Source: Sphingobacteriales bacterium
GTDB taxonomy: Bacteria; Bacteroidota; Bacteroidia; Chitinophagales; Chitinophagaceae
DNA: 40,175 bases
Reading direction: 5' to 3'
Assembly (NCBI GenBank): GCA_900299255.1
Contig: OMJB01000093.1
Span: 1-40,175, forward strand
How positions within the stretch are numbered: the stretch's first letter is position 1; the number at the start of each line of letters is the position of its first letter. The notes beneath the pieces are model-generated. The model did not search any database, was not told the DNA's origin, and saw only the letters and a program-made list of their open reading frames with translations. A program made the translations under genes and the position numbers. Below, in pieces: positions 29,701 to 36,798 of this stretch.

Positions 29701-30718
29701 TATTGGTGTTAGCCAGAGTTGGCGGTGTATAAGAAAGAGTTAAAGAGCTGCTCCAGGTAACACCATCGAGAGAAATAGTAAAACAAGAAGGTGCAGTAAC
29801 AGTTAAAGGGCTTGACCCCATGAATGTGCCTGCGATAGTTACAAATTGAGGAGGCACAGAAGTGGTACCCATTGTCTGAGGGCCAAACGTCAAAGATGAA
29901 GGGCTTGCTGTAAGCGTAGGCCCAAATATAATAACATAACCATTACCTGTGCTATTGAAACCTTGTGTATTTACGAGGCTGCTTACAATACTGCCGTTAG
30001 CTGCAGGGTAGTTAGAACCACCGCCGCCGCCGCCATACTGGCCAGCGCCGCCACCGTAGTATCCACCGCCGCCACCGCCGCAGTAAGCAGTAGCAGTGTT
30101 GCTGGCACCTGCGCCAAGCGATCCGGATGGAGATCCATAACAAGTTGCACCAAGGCCGCCTGCAGTCTGCGAGCCACCTTGTCCGCAAAGGCAAGTGCTT
30201 ACAGCATTACACTGAGCACCAGTAGCACCGAGTATACCACCGCCGTCGCCGCCCCACTCCTGATTGCTGCCACAGTTATAACCAGCACCGCCGCCGCCGC
30301 CGGCAACAACGATACGATTGGCCAGAGCCGTTCCGCCTGTACGAATATCTGATGAGCCACCGCCACCGCCACCATTGCCGTTGCCGTTGCCACCCTGAGC
30401 ACCACCAGAGGTACCGTTTGCACCACCCGTTGGAGCACCTGAGTTACCACCTGCACCGCCCACATTGATTGTGAGTATCTGGCCTGATGATACAGCCAGG
30501 TTACAGGTTACGCGGCCTCCTTTACCACCGGTAGAACCAGTGCTGGAGTTGCCACCTTTACCGCCTACTACATCAACTGCAATAGTGGTAACACCTGTAC
30601 CTACCGTATAGGTATACGTGCCCGGCGTGGAATAAGTAGTTTGGCCAACGGAAGTCAGGGCCAATCCCAATAGGAATACGATGGGGGTTATCAGTTTTGT
30701 AAAGTAGAATCGTTTCAT
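23747..30718 (-). CDS. Giant multidomain T9SS-secreted repeat protein
   Basis: 2323 residues with signal peptide MKRFYFTKLITPIVFLLGLALTSVGQ. Order of parts: a glycine-rich domain at about 40-256 with runs of Gly; a HYDIN-like/choice-of-anchor-D domain at about 260-375 (SSLTFGPQTMGTTS); an Ig-like domain (LTYQWQSSP); a GEVED domain at about 523-643 (WIDFNNDGSFAPSESVGG, YADTRDYAVNI); a second Ig-like domain (LSYQWMISP); two Big_2 repeats at about 743-890; and 12 copies of an 89-residue repeat at about 890-1960. That repeat follows VTGGGNYCAGG..V.VGLSGS, then YQLY.G, then LSFG.QT..GTYTVVATN..TGCT. Three Ig/PKD-like domains follow (about 1960-2226), then a type A sorting domain (VPNPNKGEFSL, NMLGQVVY, LANGMYILNL). 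Likely a cell-surface adhesin or filament. Confidence 0.93.
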   Translation of the reverse strand: MKRFYFTKLITPIVFLLGLALTSVGQTTYSTPGTYTYTVGTGVTTIAVDVVGGKGGNSSTGSTGGKGGRVTCNLAVSSGQILTINVGGAGGNSGAPTGGANGTSGGAQGGNGNGNGGGGGGSSDIRTGGTALANRIVVAGGGGGAGYNCGSNQEWGGDGGGILGATGAQCNAVSTCLCGQGGSQTAGGLGATCYGSPSGSLGAGASNTATAYCGGGGGGYYGGGAGQYGGGGGGSNYPAANGSIVSSLVNTQGFNSTGNGYVIIFGPTLTASPSSLTFGPQTMGTTSVPPQFVTIAGTFMGSSPLTVTAPSCFTISLDGVTWSSSLTLSYTPPTLANTNIYVKFTPCSVGLNSGNIVVTGGGLTPTNIGVSGTGANLCTGTPSAGAAQVFPSSGGSLTSFNLFLLGASASGGLTYQWQSSPTGGAGTWTDIPGAVLSTYTFNGITANTFFRCNITCPGGSTVSSVPTSATLAGMAPSSCAPTAGTNVLSNNFCVSTPATPFFLQGDGSTSITDATDPNLSPAIHYYDKTGTLSCNLSIGTAYPPTNCNIAAGGGNVTSVQLWIDFNNDGSFAPSESVGGIPSYTTGVPHPAITIPGNVSPGKYRLRVITTYALANNAAQPQYPNIPPCPTASVSYADTRDYAVNITFPICSGTPGAGITDASPTSSCSAFSPTLFSVGAQQGPGLSYQWMISPSGSSFTPVAGATNLVYSPSITALGTIYYLCKTTCANGGGTASSNVQTITLNAPPAAISPTTPSVCTGLFTSLASSPGGGTWSTGNSSIATANSISGAITGVAVGVTTVTYTLPTGCFASSTFSVNQLPGPITGSLSVCAGTTTTLTNSILGGTWNVTPPTVATITSPAGVLSALSGGSANVNYTLPTGCSIGAVVTVNALPTLFITSFTGSNNYCSGSPSTCGLVLSGSQVGVTYQPVLGGSPVGAPLAGTGGPLSFGIITTPGTYTVFATNNATGCGRLMVSSVVVSINPLPLVQTVSGGGSFCAGGAGLSVCLSGSELGVRYDLYNGPTLVTTLVGTGSAFCFPGINVAGIYTVKATNILTGCTRNMTGSATITINPQPTIFNMTGGGGYCSGGSGVPVGLDFSNTGINYQLFKDGTSMGPGGLLAGTGLPLSFGFFTTPGTYTVVATNASTGCTSSMAGASVVIINPLPTVYSVTGGGNYCAGGLGMDVSISGSDIGINYQLYLGGSALGSPIAGTGLGLSFGNQTASGVYTVVATDITTGCTAPMSGSATIAVLPLPPVYNVTGGGNFCIGGAGVPVGLSGCTSGMSYQLYNGGTIVGTPVICSGSSLSFGLQTVTGVYVVEATNLATGCKNIMNGVATVGANPLPVPYNVTGTGNYCAGGAGVAVGLDFSSTGITYQLKRGTTLIGAPVSGSGAPINFGLQTLAGTYTVVATNVTTGCVNNMNGSAVIGINPLPAVHTVTGGGSFCAGGSGVAVSLNGSNSGIDYQLYLGVLPVGSVMSGTGSVINFGLQTGAGTYVVKATDAATGCTAFMSGGVVVNVNPLPTVFTMTGGGIYCAGGTGVRVGLSGSAGGIKYQLVRDGVNTGTPFTGTGYAIDFGLQITPGTYTVVATNNTSHCTNNMAGAVVVAANALPVAFNVTGGGNYCVGGTGVNVGLSGSDISIDYQLYMGTTPVGAPIAGTGGALDFGPQVAAGIYTVKATNSVIGCTNTMTGSVHVGINPLPTAYTVSGGGNFCVGGSGVHVFLNVTDPGVDYTLYTGGSAVGTLAGTGSTIDFGLQTTIGSYTVVANNPATTCSNNMTGSATIGYNPLPVANNVTGGGSYCAGGSGVAVGLDASETGVKYQLFNGTTGVGMPVNGTGSSISFGLQVLSGSYTVVATNNSTTCTNNQNGSATITINALPTLYSVTGGGNYCETGLGVHVGLSGSESGVNYLLYHGPSPVGIPVPGTGGTIDLGLQSDAGVYTVVATNGTTTCTQGMTGSTIVNILPIRIPHVTINPSVPGTVCVGQNVNFTVAPVNGGTAPTYQWRVNGINSGVSNTFNYIPLDGDVVTVTIHSNAECAHPDTGSASQTMVVSAMQMPSATVSVNPGTLVCNGSTATYTAHTVYGGTAPNLIWIKNGSAITTGPSYTYAPVNGDIVTLMLGSDFNCRLADTVFSAPVTMTVQNPVLPTVAVSANPGTNLSVGQSVTFTVTSTNSGPAPTYQWVINSTPVVGATNPTFTTSTLANKDSVSCEVTGICGMVGFNAVKVNVGRLGVNQLSTNNIDVKLVPNPNKGEFSLKGIVAAGNDEEVALEVTNMLGQVVYTGKTMLQNGMINENVKLNNSLANGMYILNLRSAAGNTVFHFVIEQ

Positions 30719-31120
30719 TCTGCCTGTTGTTTAATAGATAAAAAAGAAAAGTTTACAACTTAAATATAAAATATACTATACCAATTTAAGAATTAATTAC
30801 GCAATGTAGGCTGTTTCTTAAAAAAAACAAAATTTTGGTTTCAAATTTTTTCCACAATTAGATAAAACCCCTAATAAGTTAACTATGCCTGCTTTCTATG
30901 AGGCGTCTACTTTTACAAAAATGTTAGTCTTAAACCCACATATTGTTTTTAACTATTCGAAATCCAACCCTTAGCCTGTGTAAAAAAATATGCCAAATAA
31001 CTGGCAAATCAAGCCCCAAAAATTGCCTGAAAAGATTCTTCAGACGGTTTTATGCCGGTGAACGCCCGTAGCTACCAAAATCAAATAAACCTGCTATCTT
31101 TAAATTCTAAAAAACACAAG
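30719..31120. other. 402-nt divergent AT-rich intergenic region
   Basis: Separates the 2323-residue gene from the cytochrome gene and must hold promoters for both. I see an inverted repeat TGCCA-N6-TGGCA (30991-31006) and a small CTGAA/TTCAG hairpin (31029-31045), either of which could be an operator. No exact TAnnTTTG box was found for the giant gene. Confidence 0.5.
31095..31102 (+). promoter_or_regulatory. Possible -7 element of the cytochrome gene
   Basis: TATCTTTA matches TAnnTTTG at all but the last base and lies 18 nt before the ATG at 31121. No convincing -33 TTG at the expected distance. It supports the shorter start, since the upstream in-frame ATG at 31052 would precede transcription. 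Confidence 0.35.
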
Positions 31121-31576
31121 ATGTATACAAACAAAAAACTTCTGGTAGCAGCGGCACTTAGCTGCTCCATCATATTTATGCAAAGTTTTGTGCCTAAAGC
31201 CAGGCACGATGACGACAAACCGGTGAACCTGAAAATACTGCCTAAAGACATATCGGAAGAGGAATTGCACAAACTGATGCGCAACTACTCTATGGCGTTG
31301 GGCGTAAGGTGCGGTTTTTGCCACGTGTCGGAGCCAGTGCCGGGCAGAGACCGGCCAAAGTTTGATTTTGCATCGGATGCCAAACCAGAGAAAAATATTG
31401 CCCGCAATATGATGCTTATGGTGCAGGGCATCAACGAAAATTACCTGAGCAAAATGAAAGGGGGTGACCACGCGCTTGAACAGATCAGCTGCGTAACCTG
31501 CCACATGGGTAAAATTTCACCAATGGTTAGTGTGGACTCATTACCCAGAAAGACAGATTCATTGAAACGCAAATAG
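31121..31576 (+). CDS. Small diheme c-type cytochrome (reaction-centre cytochrome-like)
   Basis: 151 residues from the ATG at 31121, chosen because MYTNKKLLVAAALSCSIIFMQSF reads as an N-terminal signal or anchor; an in-frame ATG 69 nt earlier would place 23 polar residues before it. Two haem c attachment sites are present, CGFCH (64-68) and CVTCH (124-128). The NLKILPKDISEEELHKLMRNYS lead-in matches a Bacteroidota group related to the photosynthetic reaction-centre cytochrome subunit (PF02276), which here would serve respiration or another periplasmic electron transfer. There is no oxidase or dehydrogenase gene nearby, so its partner is unknown. A hairpin followed by T-rich DNA lies 29 nt after the stop. 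Confidence 0.85.
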   Translation: MYTNKKLLVAAALSCSIIFMQSFVPKARHDDDKPVNLKILPKDISEEELHKLMRNYSMALGVRCGFCHVSEPVPGRDRPKFDFASDAKPEKNIARNMMLMVQGINENYLSKMKGGDHALEQISCVTCHMGKISPMVSVDSLPRKTDSLKRK

Positions 31577-31604
31577 TGTTCAACCAAAACAACACCTGAA
31601 ATAC

Positions 31605-31630
31605 CTGCAGCGTGCTGTAGATATTTTTTT
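31605..31630 (+). terminator. Putative intrinsic terminator after the cytochrome gene
   Basis: CTGCAG and CTGTAG pair (one G-U) around a CGTG loop and are followed by ATATTTTTTT. The stem is only 6 bp, so strength is uncertain; placement between convergent genes fits. Confidence 0.5.
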
Positions 31631-31632
31631 GC

Positions 31633-32226
31633 TTACAGGCGGCGCAAAGAAGTTTCGAGCAATGACTTGACAGCAGGCCACTCATCATCAAGAATGCTGT
31701 ACATGGCTGTATTACGGAATACGCCATTTGCCCTGATGCGTTCCTTTCTCATGATTCCTTCAAAAGTAGCTCCTATACCAAGTATCGCTGTTCTGCTGCG
31801 CAGATTATTTTCATCTGCCTGTAGCTGCACACGAACGGTTTGCAGCACCTCAAAACAATGAGCGAGCAGCAGCAGCTTACACTCCCTGTTAAGCCCAGTG
31901 CGCCAGTAGGAAGGGTCGTACCATGTCCAGCCTATTTCCAGCTTTCTATGCTCAGGATAGATATTGTGCAACAGAGTAGAGCCAATTATTTTATTTGCAC
32001 TTTTATCTATTACAGTAAACGGATACTGCTCACCGGTACCTCTTTTCAGTACAGCACTTTTAAGGTGCAGCAACAGCCGGGCGGAATCAGCTCCGTTAAT
32101 AGACATAAACTCCCAAATCTTTTCCTGGCGCCCAACGGCCATCAGCTCGTCGAAATGAGCATTTTCGAGTGGCACCAGTTTCACTTTTTCGCCTTCAAGT
32201 ATAAGGGGATGCTGAATCCAGTTCAT
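31633..32226 (-). CDS. GNAT family N-acetyltransferase (RimJ/RimL-like)
   Basis: 197 residues of the Acetyltransf_3 type, transferring acetyl from acetyl-CoA to an amine, often a protein N-terminus. Family features visible are LEGEKVKLVPLENAHFDEL at the start, PFTVIDKSANKIIGSTLL, KLEIGWTWYDPSYWRTGLN where the acetyl-CoA loop falls, and the closing VQLQADENNLRSRTAILGIGATFEGIMRKE. In this subfamily the Q/RxxGxG/A loop is often weak, as it is here (YWRTGLN). The substrate cannot be predicted. It converges on the cytochrome gene and faces away from lpxK; nothing around it suggests a pathway. Confidence 0.88.
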   Translation of the reverse strand: MNWIQHPLILEGEKVKLVPLENAHFDELMAVGRQEKIWEFMSINGADSARLLLHLKSAVLKRGTGEQYPFTVIDKSANKIIGSTLLHNIYPEHRKLEIGWTWYDPSYWRTGLNRECKLLLLAHCFEVLQTVRVQLQADENNLRSRTAILGIGATFEGIMRKERIRANGVFRNTAMYSILDDEWPAVKSLLETSLRRL

Positions 32227-32283
32227 AGCCGCAATTTACAAAAGGAATTAAGAACTCCATTTACCGGGTTTTAACAACTGGAT

Positions 32284-32318
32284 CGACTTACAACTCACAA
32301 CTTACGACTCACGACTTA
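32284..32318. repeat. Heptanucleotide tandem repeat upstream of lpxK
   Basis: Five consecutive 7-nt units fit C[GA]ACT[TC]A exactly, covering 35 nt and ending 31 nt before the lpxK ATG. It lies between the divergent GNAT and lpxK genes. Confidence 0.85.
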
Positions 32319-32349
32319 ATGACTAAAATTCCCGTTCTTTGCATTCCCA

Positions 32350-33462
32350 ATGGAAACCAGAAACATCCTTTACTATATATTTTCAGTGGTGCGGATACTT
32401 CTCTACCCTGTTGCCCTGCTGTACGGTGCAATAGTGTGGCTGCGCAACCGCCTGTACGACGTCAAATTTTTCAACTCTATCGAATTCAGTGTACCTGTCA
32501 TCACCATCGGCAACCTTTCGACCGGTGGCACAGGCAAGACACCGCATGTAGAATACCTGATCCGCCTGCTGCAGTACCGGTTTAAGGTGGCCACCATGAG
32601 CAGAGGTTACAAGCGCCACACTCAAGGATTTATACTAGCGGATGCGCATACAAATGCACTCAGGATTGGCGACGAACCGATGCAGTATTTTCTGAAGTTT
32701 CCGGAGCTTGCTGTGAGCGTTGCAGAAGAGCGCATGACAGGCATACCCGCACTGCTGCAGCGCAGGCCTGATATTGACGTGATACTACTCGATGATGCTT
32801 ATCAGCACAGGTCAGTAAGGGCAGGCCTGAATATACTCATCACTGATTACGCCAAACCGTTTTACAAAGACCACATACTACCTTTTGGCAACCTCAGGGA
32901 AAGCAGAAGCTCGAGTAAACGGGCCAACATCATTGTGGTTTCAAAATGCCCACCAGCACTAAAGCCCGCAGAAGCAGATGCAATAGTTAAGGCTATTGCC
33001 CCCTTGCCGCACCAGCAGGTATTCTTTACCTGCATACACTATACCATGCCTTACAATCTGCTGACCCGCGAACCCGTGATGATTGGCGGCAAAAACATCA
33101 TACTTGTATGCGGTATTGCACGGCCTGAGCCGCTGATTGCTTTTTTGAAAGCCAATGCTGCCGATGTGCATTCCCTCACCTACAGCGACCATCATTACTT
33201 TGTATCGACTGACCTGGAAGAGATACACGAGGCCTACAACAACTGGAATGTACAAGACAAAATAATTGTAACTACCGACAAAGATGCGGCACGCCTTTAC
33301 CTGCATCTGGAAAAACTACAGGCATGGGGCATAACAATAGCAGTATTGCCGATAGAAGTAAAAGTAATGTTCGATAAAGGCCCGGAATTTGATGCAGCTG
33401 TTATGGCCTATACTGAAAAAACCGTGCTGGAAAATATTGAGATTTTCGGCCCGAAAATTTAA
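32350..33462 (+). CDS. lpxK: Tetraacyldisaccharide 4'-kinase
   Basis: Phosphorylates the 4' position of the tetraacyldisaccharide-1-phosphate intermediate to give lipid IVA, late in lipid A synthesis, at the cytoplasmic face of the inner membrane. The 370-residue length is slightly above the enterobacterial enzyme. A hydrophobic N-terminal anchor helix (about 7-30) is followed by the Walker A-type loop GNLSTGGTGKT (54-64), then SRGYKR, GDEPMQY and LLDDAYQHRS (147-155), which is the family DDGFQHR block. ITTDKDAAR-like VTTDKDAAR comes near the C-terminus. It converges on mtaB with 15 nt between stops. No other lpx gene is in the window. Confidence 0.96.
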   Translation: METRNILYYIFSVVRILLYPVALLYGAIVWLRNRLYDVKFFNSIEFSVPVITIGNLSTGGTGKTPHVEYLIRLLQYRFKVATMSRGYKRHTQGFILADAHTNALRIGDEPMQYFLKFPELAVSVAEERMTGIPALLQRRPDIDVILLDDAYQHRSVRAGLNILITDYAKPFYKDHILPFGNLRESRSSSKRANIIVVSKCPPALKPAEADAIVKAIAPLPHQQVFFTCIHYTMPYNLLTREPVMIGGKNIILVCGIARPEPLIAFLKANAADVHSLTYSDHHYFVSTDLEEIHEAYNNWNVQDKIIVTTDKDAARLYLHLEKLQAWGITIAVLPIEVKVMFDKGPEFDAAVMAYTEKTVLENIEIFGPKI

Positions 33463-33477
33463 GAGCCGCAAACGCAG

Positions 33478-34758
33478 TTACAATACCCAGTCTACGATGT
33501 TGTTTTCCCACTCAGCCCTGAAGGGAGCCTGCACTTTAATGTAGTTATCGGTATAGCCATCCATAACACCCGACTTAGAAGCGTTTTCAAACAGCACCTT
33601 ACGCTGCTGCCCGCTGTGCTGTGCTGCAAAATACTGCATCTTCTGATATGAGAGTGTTCGCAGCCTTTTATTGCGCTCATTTCTGACATGCATGGGCACA
33701 ACCGGCTGTAGGCCTGCCGCCAGTGTATCAGCCCGCTCAGAATAGGTAAACACATGTAGATAGGAAACATCGAGGCTGTGCAGAAAATTGAAGGTCTCCA
33801 TAAAATCTTCATCACTCTCGCCCGGAAAACCAACAATAACATCAGCACCAATGCAGCAATGCGGAATCAGCTGTTTAATGTAACTGACACGGCCTTCGTA
33901 CAGCTCACGCCTGTACCGGCGCCGCATGGCTGCCAGAATCTTATTACTGCCGCTCTGCAGGGGTATATGAAAGTGAGGCATAAACCTTTTTGACTGAGCA
34001 ACAAATTCAATAATCTCGTCAGTGAGCAGATTAGGTTCAATAGACGATATGCGAATCCGCTCTATTCCTTCTACTTCATCGGCTGCACGCACCAGATCGT
34101 AAAATGTTGTTTCCTTTGTCTTGCCCCCTTCTGTACCTTTTCCGAAATCACCCAGATTGATACCGGTAAGCACAATCTCCCTGGTACCTGTGGCGGCCAG
34201 TTCCTGCATATTACGAACGACTCCCTCTATGCTATCGCTTCTGCTATGCCCGCGCGCCAGCGGAATAGTACAAAAGCTGCAGTTGTAGTCGCATCCGTCC
34301 TGCACTTTGAGAAAAGTACGTGTTCGGTCATTCAACGAATAGGAACTATGAAACCCTTCAACTTCCTCAATATCGCATGAGCAAATCTTTGCCCCGCCTT
34401 TATCAGCGGCACCCTTGCTTAGTTCCTTGAGGTGAACCGGCAGATTGAACTTCTCTGATGCGCCCAGTACCAGGTCAACACCTTGTATCTGCGCAATTTC
34501 CTGAGGCTTGAGCTGTGCATAACAGCCGGTAACCACCACCATGGCTTCGGGAGCCCGGCGCTGGATTCCACGCACTATGTAACGGCATTCCTTATCGGCA
34601 TTTTCGGTTACTGAACAGGTGTTGATGACATATACATCAGCTGTATCGTTAAACTCTGTTTTAACAAAGCCATCTGCCTCCAGCACCCTGCTTAGGGTAC
34701 TGGTTTCTGAATAGTTGAGTTTACAACCCAGTGTATGAAAAGCAACCTTTTTACTCAT
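33478..34758 (-). CDS. mtaB: tRNA (N6-L-threonylcarbamoyladenosine-37-C2)-methylthiotransferase
   Basis: A radical-SAM enzyme that converts t6A37 of ANN-decoding tRNAs to ms2t6A. From the ATG at 34758 it is 426 residues and begins MSKKVAFHTLGCKLN, as family members do. The UPF0004 domain provides the first cluster ligands C12, C48 and C79. The radical-SAM motif is C156-x3-C160-x2-C163 (DGCDYNCSFCTIPLARG), and FHIPLQSGSN and GADVIVGFPGE follow. GCKLN with this spacing fits MtaB rather than MiaB. The frame stays open to an ATG at 34788, but a TAnnTTTG box at 34776-34783 lies between, which favours the shorter start. Divergent from the L,D-transpeptidase gene. Confidence 0.93.
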   Translation of the reverse strand: MSKKVAFHTLGCKLNYSETSTLSRVLEADGFVKTEFNDTADVYVINTCSVTENADKECRYIVRGIQRRAPEAMVVVTGCYAQLKPQEIAQIQGVDLVLGASEKFNLPVHLKELSKGAADKGGAKICSCDIEEVEGFHSSYSLNDRTRTFLKVQDGCDYNCSFCTIPLARGHSRSDSIEGVVRNMQELAATGTREIVLTGINLGDFGKGTEGGKTKETTFYDLVRAADEVEGIERIRISSIEPNLLTDEIIEFVAQSKRFMPHFHIPLQSGSNKILAAMRRRYRRELYEGRVSYIKQLIPHCCIGADVIVGFPGESDEDFMETFNFLHSLDVSYLHVFTYSERADTLAAGLQPVVPMHVRNERNKRLRTLSYQKMQYFAAQHSGQQRKVLFENASKSGVMDGYTDNYIKVQAPFRAEWENNIVDWVL

Positions 34759-34775
34759 TTTGTAATCAGGGGCAG

Positions 34776-34783
34776 CAAAATTA
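34776..34783 (-). promoter_or_regulatory. -7 promoter element of mtaB
   Basis: On the minus strand TAATTTTG, an exact TAnnTTTG match, lies 17 nt before the ATG at 34758, giving a short leader of about 10 nt. No clear -33 TTG partner. The same octamer serves the probable promoter at 3805-3812. Confidence 0.45.
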
Positions 34784-34892
34784 AGCATAAAACGACTGAA
34801 ATAACGGATAACGGCCCGTAGAATGCCTATAAGTTGCAGATTTGACCATCCGTAGTAACTTAGCCTGAAATTGAATTAACTGTTGACATTGT

Positions 34893-35696
34893 ATGCAGAT
34901 CATGGGAGTTAATCATAACATCAGTTTGCGCAACATTAAACTAAATGGCATTATTGGGCTTTTGGGCTTAGTAATGCTGCTGTCATATAATGCAGGTGCG
35001 CAGCAGGAGCATGCCGACTTTAAAAATTATCAATATTCGTTTAGCAGAGTAGCAGAAGCCGGCAAAAAATACACCGACTCGATAGCCAGACAATTCAAAA
35101 AAAAGGGGATTAACTATCCACCAAACGATATTTATCTCCGCGCGTTCAAATCGCAAAACGAACTGGAGCTATGGGCCAGGAACAATGAAACGAGTGAATA
35201 CAAACTGATAAAAACATACCGCATATGTGCCATGTCGGGTAAGCTGGGGCCCAAAAGAATGCAGGGCGACAGGCAGGTACCCGAGGGCTACTATTTCATT
35301 GAGGATTTCAACCCCAAAAGCGACTACTACCTTTCTATGCAGCTGAGCTATCCTAATTACTCAGACCAGATACAGGGAAAGCCTGATCTGGGCGGGGAGA
35401 TATACATACACGGCGGCTGTGTAACCATAGGATGCATGCCAATGACAGATGAGGGCATAAAGGAACTGTACACCATCTGTCTGAATGCAAAACTGAACGG
35501 ACAAGAGTTTATTCCTGTTCATATTTTTCCTACAAGGATGACAAAAAATGGCGTAAACTATCTGGCACATGAATTTTCCAAAAATCTGGAATACCAGGAA
35601 TTCTGGTCTGAGCTGAAATATGGCTATGATTATTTTGAAAAATACCATAAGATACTGCCGGTTATGTATAGCCCTGAAGGCAGATATGTAAATTAA
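34893..35696 (+). CDS. L,D-transpeptidase family protein (YafK-like YkuD domain)
   Basis: A 267-residue exported protein with a YkuD catalytic domain, expected to act on peptidoglycan in the periplasm (cross-linking, protein attachment or hydrolysis). A hydrophobic signal at about 18-36 ends NAGAQQ. The active-site stretch is EIYIHGGCVTIGCMPM, with H173 and the catalytic Cys C181; the extra Cys C176 and the GC-M-M pattern match the YafK/DpaA branch, whose best-studied member removes lipoprotein from peptidoglycan. TPEGxY-like VPEGYYFIEDFNP supports this. The ATG at 34902 is an alternative start three codons in. It stands alone, with the DUF4249 gene 72 nt downstream. Confidence 0.88.
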   Translation: MQIMGVNHNISLRNIKLNGIIGLLGLVMLLSYNAGAQQEHADFKNYQYSFSRVAEAGKKYTDSIARQFKKKGINYPPNDIYLRAFKSQNELELWARNNETSEYKLIKTYRICAMSGKLGPKRMQGDRQVPEGYYFIEDFNPKSDYYLSMQLSYPNYSDQIQGKPDLGGEIYIHGGCVTIGCMPMTDEGIKELYTICLNAKLNGQEFIPVHIFPTRMTKNGVNYLAHEFSKNLEYQEFWSELKYGYDYFEKYHKILPVMYSPEGRYVN

Positions 35697-35741
35697 CAAA
35701 TGTGGTACATATCGGAGCCTTACTGTCTGGGCAGACTTAGT

Positions 35742-35749
35742 TACCTTTG
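35742..35749 (+). promoter_or_regulatory. -7 promoter element of the DUF4249 gene
   Basis: TACCTTTG, an exact TAnnTTTG match, lies 19 nt before the ATG at 35769, and AGGAG at 35757-35761 could be a ribosome-binding site. Both favour that ATG over an open-frame ATG at 35700. No convincing -33 TTG. Confidence 0.5.
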
Positions 35750-35768
35750 CGCTTTTAGGAGTAACTCT

Positions 35769-36671
35769 ATGCACCACATAAAATTCAATTCAGTTTTCTT
35801 TTCCGTTGCAGTTCTGTTCTCGTTGCTGTTGTTTTCCTGCGAGAAAGAAGTGCATATCAATCTAGGCAGTTCCCCGACTACACCTGTAGTGCAGGGAGCG
35901 ATTGAAAACGGGTTGCCACCGTATGTTTTTTTAACTTCTACCATTGGTTTTTTTTCAACCGTGGACCTTGCCACGCTTGAAGCCAGTTTTCTGCATGGTG
36001 CGGTAATTAAAGTATCTGACGGCACAAAAACCGTGACACTGAAAGAGTATACCTTGGATACCGGAAGCAATGGTAATAAACTTTACGTTTATTCAATAGA
36101 CACGACCGACCCTATGGTGGGCGTACCGGGAACCATTTACAATCTGACCATTACTTACAATGGCACGACCTATACCTCTTCTACAAAGATCCCAAGCCTG
36201 AAAGGAATTGACTCTATGTGGTTCGACACGCCACTTTTTAAAAGAACCAAAACACCTGATAGTGGCAAGCAAATATTTGTGAATTTTACAGACCCTGATA
36301 CGCCGGGCAACTATACGCGGTATTTCACTAAAAGAAACAGCCAGCAGTTTTTTGCATCTGACCAGTATAACGACCAGGTGGTAAACGGACAGAAACTGAC
36401 GCAGATACCTTTGCTGGGAGGATATGTGAAAAACAGAGACATAAAAAACGAAGACTCACTGCGTTATTTCTTCCCGGGCGACACGGTAACAGTAAAATGG
36501 TGCCAGATAGACAAGGGAGTTTACGATTTCTGGAATACTTACGCCTTTGCACAGAATGCACTGGGGAATCCGTTTTCATCCCCAATTAATGTGCAGTCAA
36601 ATATTACTAACGGTGCGCTGGGAGTGTGGGCTGGTTACGGAAGTGTATCTATCACCAAAGTGGTGCCCTAA
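35769..36671 (+). CDS. DUF4249-like lipoprotein
   Basis: 300 residues from the ATG at 35769. This start gives a textbook lipoprotein signal, hydrophobic residues 9-22 and LFSC with the lipidated Cys at position 24, and is backed by an upstream AGGAG and promoter box. The body follows DUF4249: CEKEVHINLGSSPTTPVVQGAIENGLPPYVFLTST at the start of the mature part, then GTIYNLTITYNGTTYTSSTKIPSL, then DPDTPGNYTRYF. Family members are outer-membrane lipoproteins of unknown role, often beside TonB-dependent receptors; none is present here. The C-terminal GVWAGYGSVSITKVV is the usual ending, so the gene appears complete. Confidence 0.85.
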   Translation: MHHIKFNSVFFSVAVLFSLLLFSCEKEVHINLGSSPTTPVVQGAIENGLPPYVFLTSTIGFFSTVDLATLEASFLHGAVIKVSDGTKTVTLKEYTLDTGSNGNKLYVYSIDTTDPMVGVPGTIYNLTITYNGTTYTSSTKIPSLKGIDSMWFDTPLFKRTKTPDSGKQIFVNFTDPDTPGNYTRYFTKRNSQQFFASDQYNDQVVNGQKLTQIPLLGGYVKNRDIKNEDSLRYFFPGDTVTVKWCQIDKGVYDFWNTYAFAQNALGNPFSSPINVQSNITNGALGVWAGYGSVSITKVVP

Positions 36672-36798
36672 CCTGTACCCTGAGGAAAAGTAAAAAAAGT
36701 AGGCAAAAACGATAAACTATTATCAAATCCGATATTTGAAGCAATAGTTTTTCTTTTGCATCTTTAATGCCGATTTAATTAAAAAACAACAACTAAAA

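Noticed and set aside
29983-30465. Alanine-, arginine- and valine-rich open frames on both strands
   Set aside because: They are alternative frames of the GGN codon runs encoding the glycine-rich domain of the 2323-residue protein.
17919-30718. Regular repeats suggestive of CRISPR or satellite DNA, and many plus-strand open frames of 60-135 codons
   Set aside because: Periods of about 219 and 267 nt follow the protein repeats of the two giant minus-strand genes; the plus-strand frames are their antisense shadows.
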